64,000 nt of DNA from Stackebrandtia nassauensis DSM 44728 (lineage in GTDB: Bacteria > Actinomycetota > Actinomycetes > Mycobacteriales > Micromonosporaceae), in NCBI RefSeq assembly GCF_000024545.1, contig NC_013947.1, positions 6,076,001-6,140,000 of the forward strand, given 5' to 3'. A program made the translations under genes and the position numbers. Positions 41,914 through 51,089 of this stretch are shown here, piece after piece. How positions within the stretch are numbered: position 1 is the first letter of the stretch; each line of letters starts with the position of its first letter. Under the pieces are notes generated by a model. It did not search any database. It was not told where the DNA came from and saw nothing but the letters and a program-made list of their open reading frames with translations.

Positions 41914-43548
41914 ATGTCGGATTTCAACCTGAAACGGCGTGACGCCCTCAAGATGGGCGGGGTCGCCGCGCTCGTCTCGACCGCCGGACCGGCCCTGGTG
42001 GCCTGTAGCGGCGGCGGTGGCGGCGACGTCAGCAACAAGGGCAAGGACCTGGTCCCCTACCCCGACTACATCAAGGCCGACGGTCCCGAACCCGACCTGC
42101 CCGGCGACGAGAAGACCGGCCTGCAGGGCGGATACACCAAGTACCCCAAGGAGATCGAGTCGACCGGCTGGGACAAGCCGGGCGACGGGTCGAAGGTGCG
42201 CGCCGCGATCATCACCTACGGGGTGCCGCCCAAGAAGAACGACTCCTTCGTCAAGGCCGTCAACGACGCGCTCGGCGTCGAACTGGACATCGAGCTCATG
42301 CCCGGCAATGAGTGGAAGGAGAAGATGACCACGCTGACCGCCAGCGACGACATGCCCGACATCGTCATGTTCGGCGTCGGCGAGATCATCCCCCGCGAAC
42401 ACGAGTTCATCCAGGCCAACTGCGCCGACATCTCGGATCTGGTCAGCGGCGACAACATCAAGGACTACCCCGGCCTGGCCAACATCCCCACCTACGCATG
42501 GAAGGGCGTGGGACGCATCGGCGGCAAGCTGTACGGCATCCCCACCGAGCGCCCCGTGTTCGGCGGCTGCCTCATGGTCAACCGCACCGCACTGGACAAG
42601 GTGGACGCTCCGGTCGAGTGGACCAAGGACGAGTACGTCAAGGCCATGGCCGAGTTGACCAAGGGCAAGAAATACGGCCTGGGCATGTCCAACGACCTGT
42701 GGATCGACTACTGGGCCGGATCTCTGGGCGCCCCCAACGAGTGGAAGGTGTCGGGCGGCAAGTTCACCACCGCCTTCGAGACCGACCAGTTCAAGGGCGC
42801 GATCGAGATGCTGGCCAAGCAGTTCGCCGACAAGCACGTCTACCCCGACAGCCCCAACCAGCCCAACATCGAGAACAAGACCCACTACGCCAACACCACC
42901 GTCCACGCCTACCGCGACGGCTGGGGTGCCATGGGCACCAAGGCGTTCCAGGACGCCAAGGACGGGTACACCCTCGACTTCGGTTACCCCTTCGCCGACA
43001 CCGACCCCACGCCGTGGGCCGGGAACGGCTACTTCGGGTACGTCGTGTTCAAGAAGGCCAAGAAGGAGCGGCTGAAGATGCTGCTCGACATCTGCAACTA
43101 CCTGGCGGCGCCGTTCGGCACCAAGGAGTACGAGCTGTTCAACTACGGCGTCGAGGGCAAGCACTTCGAGCGCGACGGCGACGGCGTCCCGATCGCGACC
43201 AAGCTGTGGGAGAAGGAGAACAAGACCAACTACCCGATCTCCTATATCTCCGCCGCGCCGCTGACGCTGTTCTACCCGGGCTACCCCGATCAGGTGGAGC
43301 GGGTCTACGAGTGGGAGAAGAAGGTCGCCGGGATAACCATCCCCAACCCGATGACGGGGCTGCGCTCCAAGGCCGTCACCCAGAAGTACAACGAATGCCG
43401 CAAGACCGTCCTGGACGGTGTCCTGGACGTCATCTTCCGCGGCAAGGACATGAAGAGCTTCGACGAGACGCTCAAGAAGTGGCACTCCAAGGGCGGCGAC
43501 GTCATGGCCGAAGAACTCGCCGAGGAGTACGAGGCGTCTGAGGAATAA
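41914..43548 (+). CDS. Sugar ABC transporter substrate-binding lipoprotein
   Basis: This is a 544-residue extracellular binding protein with a twin-arginine signal (KRRDALKMGG) and a lipobox LVAC with Cys31. It is therefore a lipid-anchored, probably Tat-exported protein. Its size (over 500 residues) and partner permeases match LplA/YtcQ-type receptors for oligosaccharides, larger than maltose-binding types. The exact sugar is unknown. The C-terminus is acidic (AEELAEEYEASEE). Confidence 0.9.
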   Translation: MSDFNLKRRDALKMGGVAALVSTAGPALVACSGGGGGDVSNKGKDLVPYPDYIKADGPEPDLPGDEKTGLQGGYTKYPKEIESTGWDKPGDGSKVRAAIITYGVPPKKNDSFVKAVNDALGVELDIELMPGNEWKEKMTTLTASDDMPDIVMFGVGEIIPREHEFIQANCADISDLVSGDNIKDYPGLANIPTYAWKGVGRIGGKLYGIPTERPVFGGCLMVNRTALDKVDAPVEWTKDEYVKAMAELTKGKKYGLGMSNDLWIDYWAGSLGAPNEWKVSGGKFTTAFETDQFKGAIEMLAKQFADKHVYPDSPNQPNIENKTHYANTTVHAYRDGWGAMGTKAFQDAKDGYTLDFGYPFADTDPTPWAGNGYFGYVVFKKAKKERLKMLLDICNYLAAPFGTKEYELFNYGVEGKHFERDGDGVPIATKLWEKENKTNYPISYISAAPLTLFYPGYPDQVERVYEWEKKVAGITIPNPMTGLRSKAVTQKYNECRKTVLDGVLDVIFRGKDMKSFDETLKKWHSKGGDVMAEELAEEYEASEE

Positions 43549-43582
43549 TGGGTCCACATCCTTTCAAGACAGTGGAGTCCTC

Positions 43583-44626
43583 GTGAACCAGACACCGGCG
43601 CGGCGCGCGACCATCCGTGATGTCGCGCGTCGCGCCGGTGTATCCGTCGCCACCGCGTCGCGGGTGCTGTCGGAGAGCAGCTATCCCGTCAGCGACCGCA
43701 TGCGCTCCAAGGTGCTGCGCGCCGTCCACGACATGGACTATGTGGTCAACGCGCACGCGCGGGCGCTGTCGGGGGTGCGGCCCAAGATGGTGGCGATGGT
43801 GTCGGGCTCGATGAGTTCACCGTTCTACTCGGATATCGCCGCCGGGGTCGCCGAGGCCGCCGCCGAGGACGACCGGCTGTGCATGTACGCCTCCAGCCAG
43901 GGCGAAGCGGACACCGAGCTGGCGATCGTGTCGCTGATGCGGGAACAGCAGGCCGACGCGGTGATCCTCATCGGCGGCGTGGTGCCCACCGAGGAGTACG
44001 CCGAGCGGATGACCCGCTACGCCGAGAGCCTGGCCGCCGCCGGTTCCCGGTTGGTGCTGTGTGGACGGCCCGGGCTGGCCGCCGACATCGGGGCGTTCGT
44101 GGTGACCTACGACAACGCCGACGGTGCCTTCGCGATCATCAGCCACCTGGCCGAACGCGGGCACCGGCGGATCCTGCACCTGGCGGGCAACGAGGGCAAC
44201 ACCACCGCGGAGGACCGGGTGCAGGGGTGCCGTCGGGCGCTGGCCGCGCACGGTATCGACGAGAACCCCGGCCTGACCGTGTACGGGAACTTCAACCGCG
44301 CCTCCGGCTATGAGCGGATGAAGCGGCGGCTCGCACACGGGTGTGACTTCACCGCGGTGTTCTGCGCCGACGACACTGTCGCGGCCGGGGCGATGCGAGC
44401 GCTGACCGAGGCCGGACTGCGGGTGCCGCAGGACGTCTCGGTGGTGGGCTACAACGACTGCAACCCGGCCCCCGACCTGACCCCGAGCCTCACCACCGTG
44501 CACATCCCGGCCCACGAACTGGGCCGGGCGGCGGTACGGCTGGCGCTGGCCGACAACCCCGTCGAGCGTCAGGTCACGCTCGGCACCCACATCGTGATCA
44601 GGAACTCGGTCGCGGCGCCACCGTGA
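43583..44626 (+). CDS. LacI-family transcriptional regulator
   Basis: This is a 347-residue repressor with an N-terminal HTH (ATIRDVARRAGVSVATASRVLSE, about 9-31). The sugar-binding-protein-like domain ends with VPQDVSVVGYNDCNPAPDLTPSLTTV. The GTG at 43583 was used; no strong ribosome site is visible, and the gene is 34 nt after the binding-protein gene, so it is likely in the same operon. It should bind the inverted TCGGTTTCTA arms ahead of the permease genes. Its 3' end overlaps the next, convergent gene by 29 nt. Confidence 0.92.
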   Translation: MNQTPARRATIRDVARRAGVSVATASRVLSESSYPVSDRMRSKVLRAVHDMDYVVNAHARALSGVRPKMVAMVSGSMSSPFYSDIAAGVAEAAAEDDRLCMYASSQGEADTELAIVSLMREQQADAVILIGGVVPTEEYAERMTRYAESLAAAGSRLVLCGRPGLAADIGAFVVTYDNADGAFAIISHLAERGHRRILHLAGNEGNTTAEDRVQGCRRALAAHGIDENPGLTVYGNFNRASGYERMKRRLAHGCDFTAVFCADDTVAAGAMRALTEAGLRVPQDVSVVGYNDCNPAPDLTPSLTTVHIPAHELGRAAVRLALADNPVERQVTLGTHIVIRNSVAAPP

Positions 44627-45404
44627 GCGGCAGGGCCTTGCGGGTGGCGGGGTGCACCGCCAGCTGGCCGATCCGTTCGCGTTCGGCGCACAGTTCGGCG
44701 AGCTTGGCGTAGGCGCCCTTGCCGATCAGCTCGATCAGTTCCGCCTCGTAGCTGCGGTACACCGGCTGGGCGCCGACGTGGGCGCTGGGCGCCGAGGCGC
44801 ACCACCAGTCGAAGTCGTGCCCGCCCGCTCCCCAGGCGCGGCGGTCGAACTCGCCGATCCAGGTGATCTCGGCGACCGAGCCGTCCGCCCGCTCTACTGT
44901 GGAATAGTCGCGCTTGACCGGCACCTGCCAGCACACCTCGGGCTTGTACTTCAGCGGGTGGACGCCGTCGCGCAGCGCCTGCGCGTGCAGGGCGCAGCCC
45001 ATCCCGCCGGAGAAGCCGGGCCGGTTGTGGAAGACGCAGGCGCCGTCGACGGTCGCGGTCTTGCGCGCCGGTTGCTCCACCCCGTCGTCATCGGCGAGCG
45101 TGTCGTCGACGACGACGTCGGCGTAGTCGGCGCGATAGTTCTGCCAGGTCTCGGGCGTCAGCTTCGCCGCCGCCTTGCGGACCCGTTCCTCGTCGTCGGC
45201 CTCGGTGAAGAAGGCGCCGTGCACACAGCAGCCGTCGTCCGGGTTCTCGGCGTCGATGCCCGGGCAACCCTGCCCGAAGATGCACGTCCACCGCGACAGC
45301 AGCCAGGTCAGATCCGCGCGCACGATCGTGTCGGAGTCGTCGGGGTCTGGAAACTCGATCCACTCCCGGGGAAAGTCCAGCCCCGTCTCCTCGGTGTCCC
45401 TCAC
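44598..45404 (-). CDS. Conserved cysteine-rich protein (YkgJ/DUF3109-like)
   Basis: This is a cytoplasmic protein of about 268 residues with eight or more cysteines in clusters: CIFGQGCPG, DGCCVHG, ACVFH, GCALH and EVCWQV. The spacing resembles the metal-chelating CxxC-type YkgJ/DUF3109 families. The metal and role are unknown. GTG at 45404 was chosen because TAGGCT (45412-45417) lies 7 nt upstream, as in other leaderless genes; longer in-frame starts would run into the divergent isomerase gene. In mycobacteria a comparable gene lies near Rv0498, from memory. Confidence 0.75.
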   Translation of the reverse strand: MRDTEETGLDFPREWIEFPDPDDSDTIVRADLTWLLSRWTCIFGQGCPGIDAENPDDGCCVHGAFFTEADDEERVRKAAAKLTPETWQNYRADYADVVVDDTLADDDGVEQPARKTATVDGACVFHNRPGFSGGMGCALHAQALRDGVHPLKYKPEVCWQVPVKRDYSTVERADGSVAEITWIGEFDRRAWGAGGHDFDWWCASAPSAHVGAQPVYRSYEAELIELIGKGAYAKLAELCAERERIGQLAVHPATRKALPLTVAPRPSS

Positions 45405-45439
45405 GTCGACCAGCCTATTACCGCGGTTACCCTGAGACG

Positions 45440-46231
45440 ATGGCCGGTGCGTCCCCACCAGTATTGCTCTCGACATCCTCCGTATATCCGGAACCGACCG
45501 CGGTGGCGTTCGAGCTCGCGGCCAAGCTCGGCTACGACGGGGTCGAGGTGATGGTGTGGACCGACAGCGTCAGTCAGGACTTCCGGACGCTGGCCACACT
45601 GTCCGATCACTATGGAGTGAAGGTGGGCTCGGTGCACGCGCCCTGCCTGCTCATGACCCAACGGGTGTGGAGCAAGGACCCGTGGGAGCGGCTGCGCCGC
45701 GCCGCCGTCATGGCCGAACACCTGGAGGCGTCCACCGTCGTCATCCACCCGCCGTTCGCCTGGCAGCGCGGCTACGGCCGGGTGTTCCCCGCCGGGCTGG
45801 AGCGGATGGCGCAGCGGTTCCCGCAGCTGCGGTTCGCGGTCGAGAACATGTACCCGATCAAGATGGCGCGCAAGGGTTTCGTGCCCTACGCGCCGCACTG
45901 GGACCCGACCAACCCCGGCTACGACAACTACACCCTCGACCTGTCGCACTGCGCGGCGTCGAACTCCGACGCGCTGGAGATGGCCGAGCGGATGGGGTCC
46001 AACCTGACCCACGTCCACCTGGGTGACGGCGCCGGTCCCGGGCGCGACGAGCACGCGGTACCGGGGCGCGGCAACCAGCCGTGCGCCGAACTGCTGCGCA
46101 AGCTGGCCACCTCGGGCAACGACTTCACCGTCGCGGTGGAGGTGTCGACCCGCAAGTCCGGGCACCGCGCGGTCCGTGAGGCCGATCTGGCCGAATCACT
46201 GAATTTCGCGCGCCGCCATTTGGAGGGTTAG
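45440..46231 (+). CDS. Sugar phosphate isomerase/epimerase (TIM-barrel, Rv0498-like)
   Basis: This 263-residue xylose-isomerase-like TIM-barrel protein contains VEVMVWTDSVSQD, STVVIHPPFAW, FAVENMYPI and HVHLGDG, where the metal-ligand Glu, His and Asp are expected. The substrate is not known. The ATG has TACCCT six nt upstream and no Shine-Dalgarno, suggesting a leaderless mRNA. It shares a 35-nt divergent promoter region with the Cys-rich gene. Confidence 0.87.
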   Translation: MAGASPPVLLSTSSVYPEPTAVAFELAAKLGYDGVEVMVWTDSVSQDFRTLATLSDHYGVKVGSVHAPCLLMTQRVWSKDPWERLRRAAVMAEHLEASTVVIHPPFAWQRGYGRVFPAGLERMAQRFPQLRFAVENMYPIKMARKGFVPYAPHWDPTNPGYDNYTLDLSHCAASNSDALEMAERMGSNLTHVHLGDGAGPGRDEHAVPGRGNQPCAELLRKLATSGNDFTVAVEVSTRKSGHRAVREADLAESLNFARRHLEG

Positions 46232-46782
46232 GCGGCGGCCGCCGCGGCCGCCTCACGTTTGCGGGCCCGGTGGGCCGCGACGTGCGAGCGGGTGGCGCAG
46301 CGTTCCGAACAGAACCGGCGGCAGTTGTTGGAGGACGTGTCCAGGTACACGTTTCCGCAGCGTGCGTCGGCACACACCCCGAACCGGGCCCCCTTGTAGC
46401 GGCACAGCCAGGACGAGAGCCCCCACACCGCCCCGGCGACGAACTCCGAGGCGACGGCCGAACCACGGCTGGTCACGTGCATGTGCCAGTCCTGGTCGCT
46501 GTGCCCCGAGATGCGCGGTTGCACCGGGAACTGTTGCAGCAGGGTGTTGAGTATCTCGACGGCTCCGGCGTCGTCACCGGAGGAACCCTTGACGAAGACC
46601 TCGCGCAGTTTGCGTTTGGCACGCCGGAGGGTGGACAGGTCGCGTTCGGTGGCCCGTTCGGTCCACCAGACACGCCCCCCAAAGAAGTCGTGCAGACTCG
46701 CCATATCTGTCAACTCGGCGTTGACCAGGTCGGCGGCGGTTTGAGCGTAGGCATCGAAGTCCACATCCCATACGGTAGACAA
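46228..46782 (-). CDS. CGNR zinc-finger protein
   Basis: This 184-residue protein has a C-terminal CGNR zinc finger. CADARCGNVYLDTSSNNCRRFCSERCATRSHVAAHRARKR (about 136-175) contains the Cys4-type ligands and the CGN signature, followed by an alanine-rich tail. The N-terminal part is the ABATE-like helical domain. Such proteins are presumed stress-related DNA-binding regulators. The start is uncertain: TTG at 46782 is used, while a GTG at 46764 is possible. Its stop overlaps the isomerase stop as TTAG. Confidence 0.82.
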   Translation of the reverse strand: MSTVWDVDFDAYAQTAADLVNAELTDMASLHDFFGGRVWWTERATERDLSTLRRAKRKLREVFVKGSSGDDAGAVEILNTLLQQFPVQPRISGHSDQDWHMHVTSRGSAVASEFVAGAVWGLSSWLCRYKGARFGVCADARCGNVYLDTSSNNCRRFCSERCATRSHVAAHRARKREAAAAAAA

Positions 46783-46896
46783 TTCTGGCGCGAGTAACCA
46801 GTAACGAACGAGGCAAGCCCTTACCCGCTTAACGTCTGTTCAGTTTCGGTCGGACCCGCGGCCCCGGCTCCGCACTGTGGAGATACGCTCGCTGTC

Positions 46897-47817
46897 ATGC
46901 TGCGATCCATCATTCTCGCCGCGGCACGCTCATCGCGTCTCGAACGTCTCACGGCCACCGCACCGGTGAGCCGGAACGTTGTCAAGCGGTACGTGGCGGG
47001 CACCGACACCAACGACGCGCTGCGAACCAGCCGCGAACTGGTCGACTCCGGCCTGAAGGTCAGTCTCGACTACCTGGGTGAGGACACGCTCACCACCGAC
47101 CAGGCCGAGTCCACCCGGGACGAGTACCTCAAGCTGCTGTCCGCGCTCAAGACCGAGGGCCTCACCCCGGCCACCGAGGTCAGCATCAAGCTGTCGGCGC
47201 TGGGACAGCGCTTCGACGAGGAGCTGTCGCTGAGCCTGGCCGAGGAGATCTGCACGGCCGCGGCCGACGCCGACACCACGGTGACGGTCGACATGGAGGA
47301 CCACACCACCACGGACATCACCCTCGACGCCGTCGGCAAACTGCGGCAGCGGTTCAGCGGCACCGGGGCGGTACTGCAGTCCTACCTGCGCCGCACCGAG
47401 GCCGACTGCCGCGAGTTCGCGGTCAAGAACTCCCGGGTCCGGCTGTGCAAGGGCGCCTACGCCGAACCGGAGTCGGTGGCCTACCAGAACCGGCTCGAGG
47501 TGGACCGCTCCTACGTGCGCTGCGTCAACACCCTGATGAGCGGCGAGGGCTACCCGATGCTGGCCACCCACGACCCCCGGCTGGTGGAGATCGCCATCGA
47601 CCGGGCCAAGTGGTACGACCGCGGCCCGCACTCCTTCGAGTTCCAGATGCTGTACGGCATCCGGCCCGACGAGCAGCGGCGGCTGGCCGAGGCCGGTTAC
47701 CAGGTGCGGGTCTACGTCCCCTTCGGGGACCAGTGGTACGGCTACCTGATGCGGCGGCTGGCCGAGCGACCGGCGAACCTGCGGTTCTTCATGCAGTCGC
47801 TCAAGAGCAGGAAATAA
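46897..47817 (+). CDS. Proline dehydrogenase
   Basis: This monofunctional FAD-dependent enzyme oxidises proline to pyrroline-5-carboxylate, passing electrons to the respiratory chain. The TIM-barrel blocks are VSIKLSALG, VTVDMEDH, VRLCKGAYAEP and ATHDPRLVE. FEFQMLYGIR and RVYVPFGDQWYGYLMRRLAERPANL then complete the family pattern, the last block being the proline-binding helix. The length of 306 residues is typical. TACGCT lies 7 nt before the ATG (possible leaderless transcript). No pyrroline-5-carboxylate dehydrogenase gene is adjacent. Confidence 0.93.
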   Translation: MLRSIILAAARSSRLERLTATAPVSRNVVKRYVAGTDTNDALRTSRELVDSGLKVSLDYLGEDTLTTDQAESTRDEYLKLLSALKTEGLTPATEVSIKLSALGQRFDEELSLSLAEEICTAAADADTTVTVDMEDHTTTDITLDAVGKLRQRFSGTGAVLQSYLRRTEADCREFAVKNSRVRLCKGAYAEPESVAYQNRLEVDRSYVRCVNTLMSGEGYPMLATHDPRLVEIAIDRAKWYDRGPHSFEFQMLYGIRPDEQRRLAEAGYQVRVYVPFGDQWYGYLMRRLAERPANLRFFMQSLKSRK

Positions 47818-47830
47818 CCCGAACACGCGA

Positions 47831-47862
47831 CGAGGCCGCCCACGCCATTGTGGACGGCCTCG
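47831..47862. terminator. Hairpin after proline dehydrogenase
   Basis: Outer arms CGAGGCCG and CGGCCTCG (47831-47838, 47855-47862), with an inner CCAC/GTGG stem, lie between convergent genes. Confidence 0.7.
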
Positions 47863-47874
47863 AACCTTCCCCGG

Positions 47875-48090
47875 TTAAGAGCCGAAAGTTCCGCTCTTGA
47901 TCTGCTCGGTGAAGCCCTCCCACCCGGCGGCGTCGGCCAGCAGGACCGGGCAGTCCCGCCGGGCGCTCAGCTTCGAATCGCGCAGCCCAACCGTGCGGGC
48001 GCTCAGCTGCGCGACCTCCACGCACTCGTTGTTCGCGAAGCTGCGAGCGGCCTTGCGCCACACGGGGTGCCGAAACTCTGTTCTGTACAC
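47875..48090 (-). CDS. DUF397-domain protein
   Basis: This 71-residue DUF397 member (WRKAARSFANNECVEVAQLSARTVGLRDSK and the end GWEGFTEQIKSGTF) is cysteine-containing and small. It lies 26 nt downstream of an XRE/DUF5753 regulator gene in the canonical order, so the two form one operon and probably one regulatory pair. AAGAGAAG lies upstream of the ATG. Confidence 0.92.
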   Translation of the reverse strand: MYRTEFRHPVWRKAARSFANNECVEVAQLSARTVGLRDSKLSARRDCPVLLADAAGWEGFTEQIKSGTFGS

Positions 48091-48116
48091 GATGTACTTC
48101 TCTTTCCGCTGTAGTT

Positions 48117-48992
48117 CTAGCTGTATTCCCCGATCACCCGTTCAAGGAACCGCGACGTCCGCTCCGGACTGAGGGCCGTGTCGGCGAGGCGATCGAAACG
48201 GAGGGAAAACGATCGCAGATCCTCAGGATCATCCAAGATGACTTCGCCCGCGAAACCCTCGCTGTATACAACGTCCGGATCGGGAGGTAGGAAACGCATC
48301 AAAGCGAACGAACCCGGCATCCCTTCGTGCGCACCGTTTTCGAAGGGAAGCAGCTGAACACGAAGGTGTGACGACTCCGCCGCCGAGCGCAGCCGACGCA
48401 GCTGCGCGGCCATCACCGCCGGGCCGCCGACCTGACGGCGCACCACCGCCTCGTCCAGGATCACCCAGTTGTTCGGCGGGTTGGGCTCGGCGAGCCGGCG
48501 CTGCCGCTCGGCGCGCATCAGCAGCCGCCGCTCAATGTCCTCCCTAGTGGACTCCGGGGCGGTGGCGGCGATGACGGACTTGGCGTACTCGGGCGTCTGC
48601 AGGATGCCGGGGATCGCGGTGACCGACACCCGCCGGATCGAGGTGGCCACGGTCTCCAGCTCCATGAACCGCCGGAAGCTCCCGGCGACCTCGTTGTTGT
48701 ACTTGACCCACCAGCCGCCGCGCCTGCCGCCCTGGGCGGCCAGCTCCCGCAGCTCGTCCCGCACCGTGGCGTCGGTGACCCCGTACAGGTCGAGCAGCGC
48801 GAACAGATCGCGCCGGTTGACCCGGACGTCACCATTCTCTATACGTGAAATCTTCGATTCCGAGCAGTCGAGTTGCTGACCTGCCAGTTCTCGCGAAACC
48901 ATTGCCTCCTCCCGCAACTGGCGCATGGTGGAGCCCAGGCGACGCCGCCGCAATGACGGGCTTTGACGCGCCTGCGGTTCCTGAGATGACAT
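48117..48992 (-). CDS. XRE-family regulator with DUF5753 domain
   Basis: This 291-residue regulator has an HTH (MRQLREEAMVSRELAGQQLDCSESKISRIENGDVRVN, about 22-58) and DUF5753 (FMELETVATSIRRVSVTAIPGILQTPEYAKS and on). The ATG at 48992 follows GGAGG by seven nt, which excludes longer in-frame starts. It is the upstream partner of the DUF397 gene. A second such pair lies at 23.3-24.5 kb. Confidence 0.93.
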   Translation of the reverse strand: MSSQEPQARQSPSLRRRRLGSTMRQLREEAMVSRELAGQQLDCSESKISRIENGDVRVNRRDLFALLDLYGVTDATVRDELRELAAQGGRRGGWWVKYNNEVAGSFRRFMELETVATSIRRVSVTAIPGILQTPEYAKSVIAATAPESTREDIERRLLMRAERQRRLAEPNPPNNWVILDEAVVRRQVGGPAVMAAQLRRLRSAAESSHLRVQLLPFENGAHEGMPGSFALMRFLPPDPDVVYSEGFAGEVILDDPEDLRSFSLRFDRLADTALSPERTSRFLERVIGEYS

Positions 48993-49144
48993 GTCCGAAC
49001 CTCCACGCTCAACCGGTTTGGGAGTACTCCTGTGTGGCACAACGATCCAGCAGCCGATTTGGTAACGCCAGCACCGGAAAGCACATTCGGACTTAGTGGA
49101 CAATTCCTGTACCCGCGATCGTTACCGAATCGCAATCCCGAGGG

Positions 49145-49174
49145 TTGTGGTCAGTTGCGAGTGCCTCATACTGT
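49145..49174 (+). promoter_or_regulatory. Promoter of the membrane zincin gene
   Basis: TTGTGG (49145-49150) and TACTGT (49169-49174) are 18 nt apart. TACTGT ends 6 nt before the GTG start, and no Shine-Dalgarno is present. Confidence 0.5.
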
Positions 49175-49180
49175 GATGCA

Positions 49181-50944
49181 GTGACCTATGGTGCGCCACC
49201 CCCCGGCCAACCCCAGCAGCCACCCGTCCCGGGTCCCAGTGACAACCCCTGGGCGCCCCCGACGCAGCGCTCGGGGCCACCCGACGCTGTCCCGAACCAG
49301 CAGCCACAACAGCCGCGGCAACCGGCTCCCCAGCAGCCCGCGGCGGCCCCGCACATCCCGGCACCCCGGCCGCCGCAGACCCCGACGCAGCCCACGCCCC
49401 CCGGCACGACGTACGGCGCCCCGGCCAGCCCGGCCCAGTACGGACAACCCGGGCAATACGGTCAGCCGGGACAGTACGGTCAGCCCGGCCAGTTCGGGCA
49501 ACCCGCCCGGTTCGGCATGCCGCAGGCACCTACCCCCGGCTTCCCGCCGCCCGGACTGCCCGGCCAGTACCCGCCCGGCTTCCCGCCGCCGCGCGCCACG
49601 ACGTCCAAACGCTCGATCGGCCTGGTCGCGCTGATCCTGGCGGCGGTGCTGCTGTCGGGTGTGTCGATGATCCTGGGCTTCACACTGGGCGGCCAGGGCG
49701 GCAAGCTCGCCGAGGGCGCCATCCCGGCACCGGCCGAGGGCGAGGCCCCGTCCGAGGCGTTTATCAAGGAGAAATCCGAGGTCCTGCTCGACGAATCCGC
49801 CGAGGGCCTGCTGGACGGCGACGAGGACACCTGGCTGTCGGCCTACGACAGCAGCATCCACGACCAGATGAAGAAGCAGTACACCTCGCTGAAGGCGCTG
49901 CAGGTCTCGAACTTCGACTACCAGATCATCGGCGACCCCAACGGCCGCGACTCGGAGTGGACCGTCAAGGTCGGCCTCAACTACTGCTTCGGCGCCAAGA
50001 AGGGCGGCAAGTGCGCCCCCACCGGGATGATCTTCGACACCCAGTGGCGCTGGCAGGACCAGGAACTGCTGGCCACCCAGGTCAGCGAGTCGTCCACCAA
50101 ACCCGACGAGAGCTCGCAGTTCTCGATCGGCGCCCGTCCCTGGGAGGTCGAGGAGCTCAAGGCCGAGGCCGGTGACCGCGCCGTCGTGGCCGCCACCGAC
50201 AACGCCTCCGACGACTACGACGTCAAGGAGACCCTCGAGATCGCCGAGGCGGCGGCCGAGAACGCCGACAAGTACGCCGTCTACGGCAAGGTCGACAAGT
50301 ACGTGATCTTCCTGGGCGACGACGCCGACATCGCCAAGTGGTACGGGCTGGGTTCGGGTCTGCCGCAGCAGGCCATCGGCTTCGCGCTGCCGTTGCCGCA
50401 GATCGACAAGGAGGGCAAGCCGGTGCCGGGCGGCTCGGAGGTCGTCCTGTTCGCCGAGCGGCTCAAGCAGATCGAGAAGGACTTCGGCAAGGAAGGCAAG
50501 GAGGAGTTCGAGGCCACGGTGCGGCACGAACTGGGTCACGTGGCGACGCTGCACCACAGCCCGCCGCACACCCCCAAGGACCAGAACGCCGACTGGTGGC
50601 TGTCGGAGGGCATCGCCGAGCTGATCGATCATGATCCCAAGGAGAAGATCGACGACTACCCGCGCGAGAAGCAGGCCAAGGAATTCCTCAAGAGCAGCTC
50701 CTGGGACGGCGAGCTGATCGCGCCCGAGGGCAACGACCCGTACGGCTCCGCGAAGTACGGCGTCGCCTTCTACTGGACGTATTACCTGTACGACGAGTAC
50801 GGCAAGGACAAGTTCATGGACTTCTTCGAGCGGGTGGCCCGCAAGGGCGACGACCCGGAGGAAGCCGCGAAGGAGTCCTTCGACAAGTCGTACGAGGACA
50901 TCCTCAAAGAGTGCAAGAAATACGTGAAAAAAGAGGTGCTTTAG
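49181..50944 (+). CDS. Membrane-anchored gluzincin-like metalloprotease with Pro/Gln-rich N-terminus
   Basis: This 587-residue protein has a disordered Pro/Gln-rich cytoplasmic tail of about 140 residues. It includes four six-residue repeats of QYGQPG type. One transmembrane helix (about 142-168) follows, and then a large outer domain. HELGH at 449-453 with Glu476 in WWLSEGIAEL is a gluzincin-style zinc site (HExxH...E). Between helix and peptidase lies an NTF2-like-looking region (EEDTWLSAYDSS..., about 215-310). GTG at 49181 was chosen from the leaderless-type promoter. Function, perhaps envelope protein processing, is inference. Confidence 0.82.
   Translation: MTYGAPPPGQPQQPPVPGPSDNPWAPPTQRSGPPDAVPNQQPQQPRQPAPQQPAAAPHIPAPRPPQTPTQPTPPGTTYGAPASPAQYGQPGQYGQPGQYGQPGQFGQPARFGMPQAPTPGFPPPGLPGQYPPGFPPPRATTSKRSIGLVALILAAVLLSGVSMILGFTLGGQGGKLAEGAIPAPAEGEAPSEAFIKEKSEVLLDESAEGLLDGDEDTWLSAYDSSIHDQMKKQYTSLKALQVSNFDYQIIGDPNGRDSEWTVKVGLNYCFGAKKGGKCAPTGMIFDTQWRWQDQELLATQVSESSTKPDESSQFSIGARPWEVEELKAEAGDRAVVAATDNASDDYDVKETLEIAEAAAENADKYAVYGKVDKYVIFLGDDADIAKWYGLGSGLPQQAIGFALPLPQIDKEGKPVPGGSEVVLFAERLKQIEKDFGKEGKEEFEATVRHELGHVATLHHSPPHTPKDQNADWWLSEGIAELIDHDPKEKIDDYPREKQAKEFLKSSSWDGELIAPEGNDPYGSAKYGVAFYWTYYLYDEYGKDKFMDFFERVARKGDDPEEAAKESFDKSYEDILKECKKYVKKEVL
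49436..49507 (+). repeat. Four in-frame 18-nt repeats (QYGQPG type)
   Basis: Within the zincin gene, residues 86-109 read QYGQPG three times and then QFGQPA. Such tails are seen on actinobacterial membrane and cell-division proteins and are probably disordered. Confidence 0.85.
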
Positions 50945-51089
50945 GCGCGTCCGTAACTCGTCTAACACCCGGAACCATAGCCACCGGACGCCATACCACA
51001 TTACTGTTGGTAATCGACGCACCAAAAGGGGTGTGTCGTGGGCGCCGGGTGACCCCGGCTGTCCGCGAATGGGATTGGTGGGATGTGCG

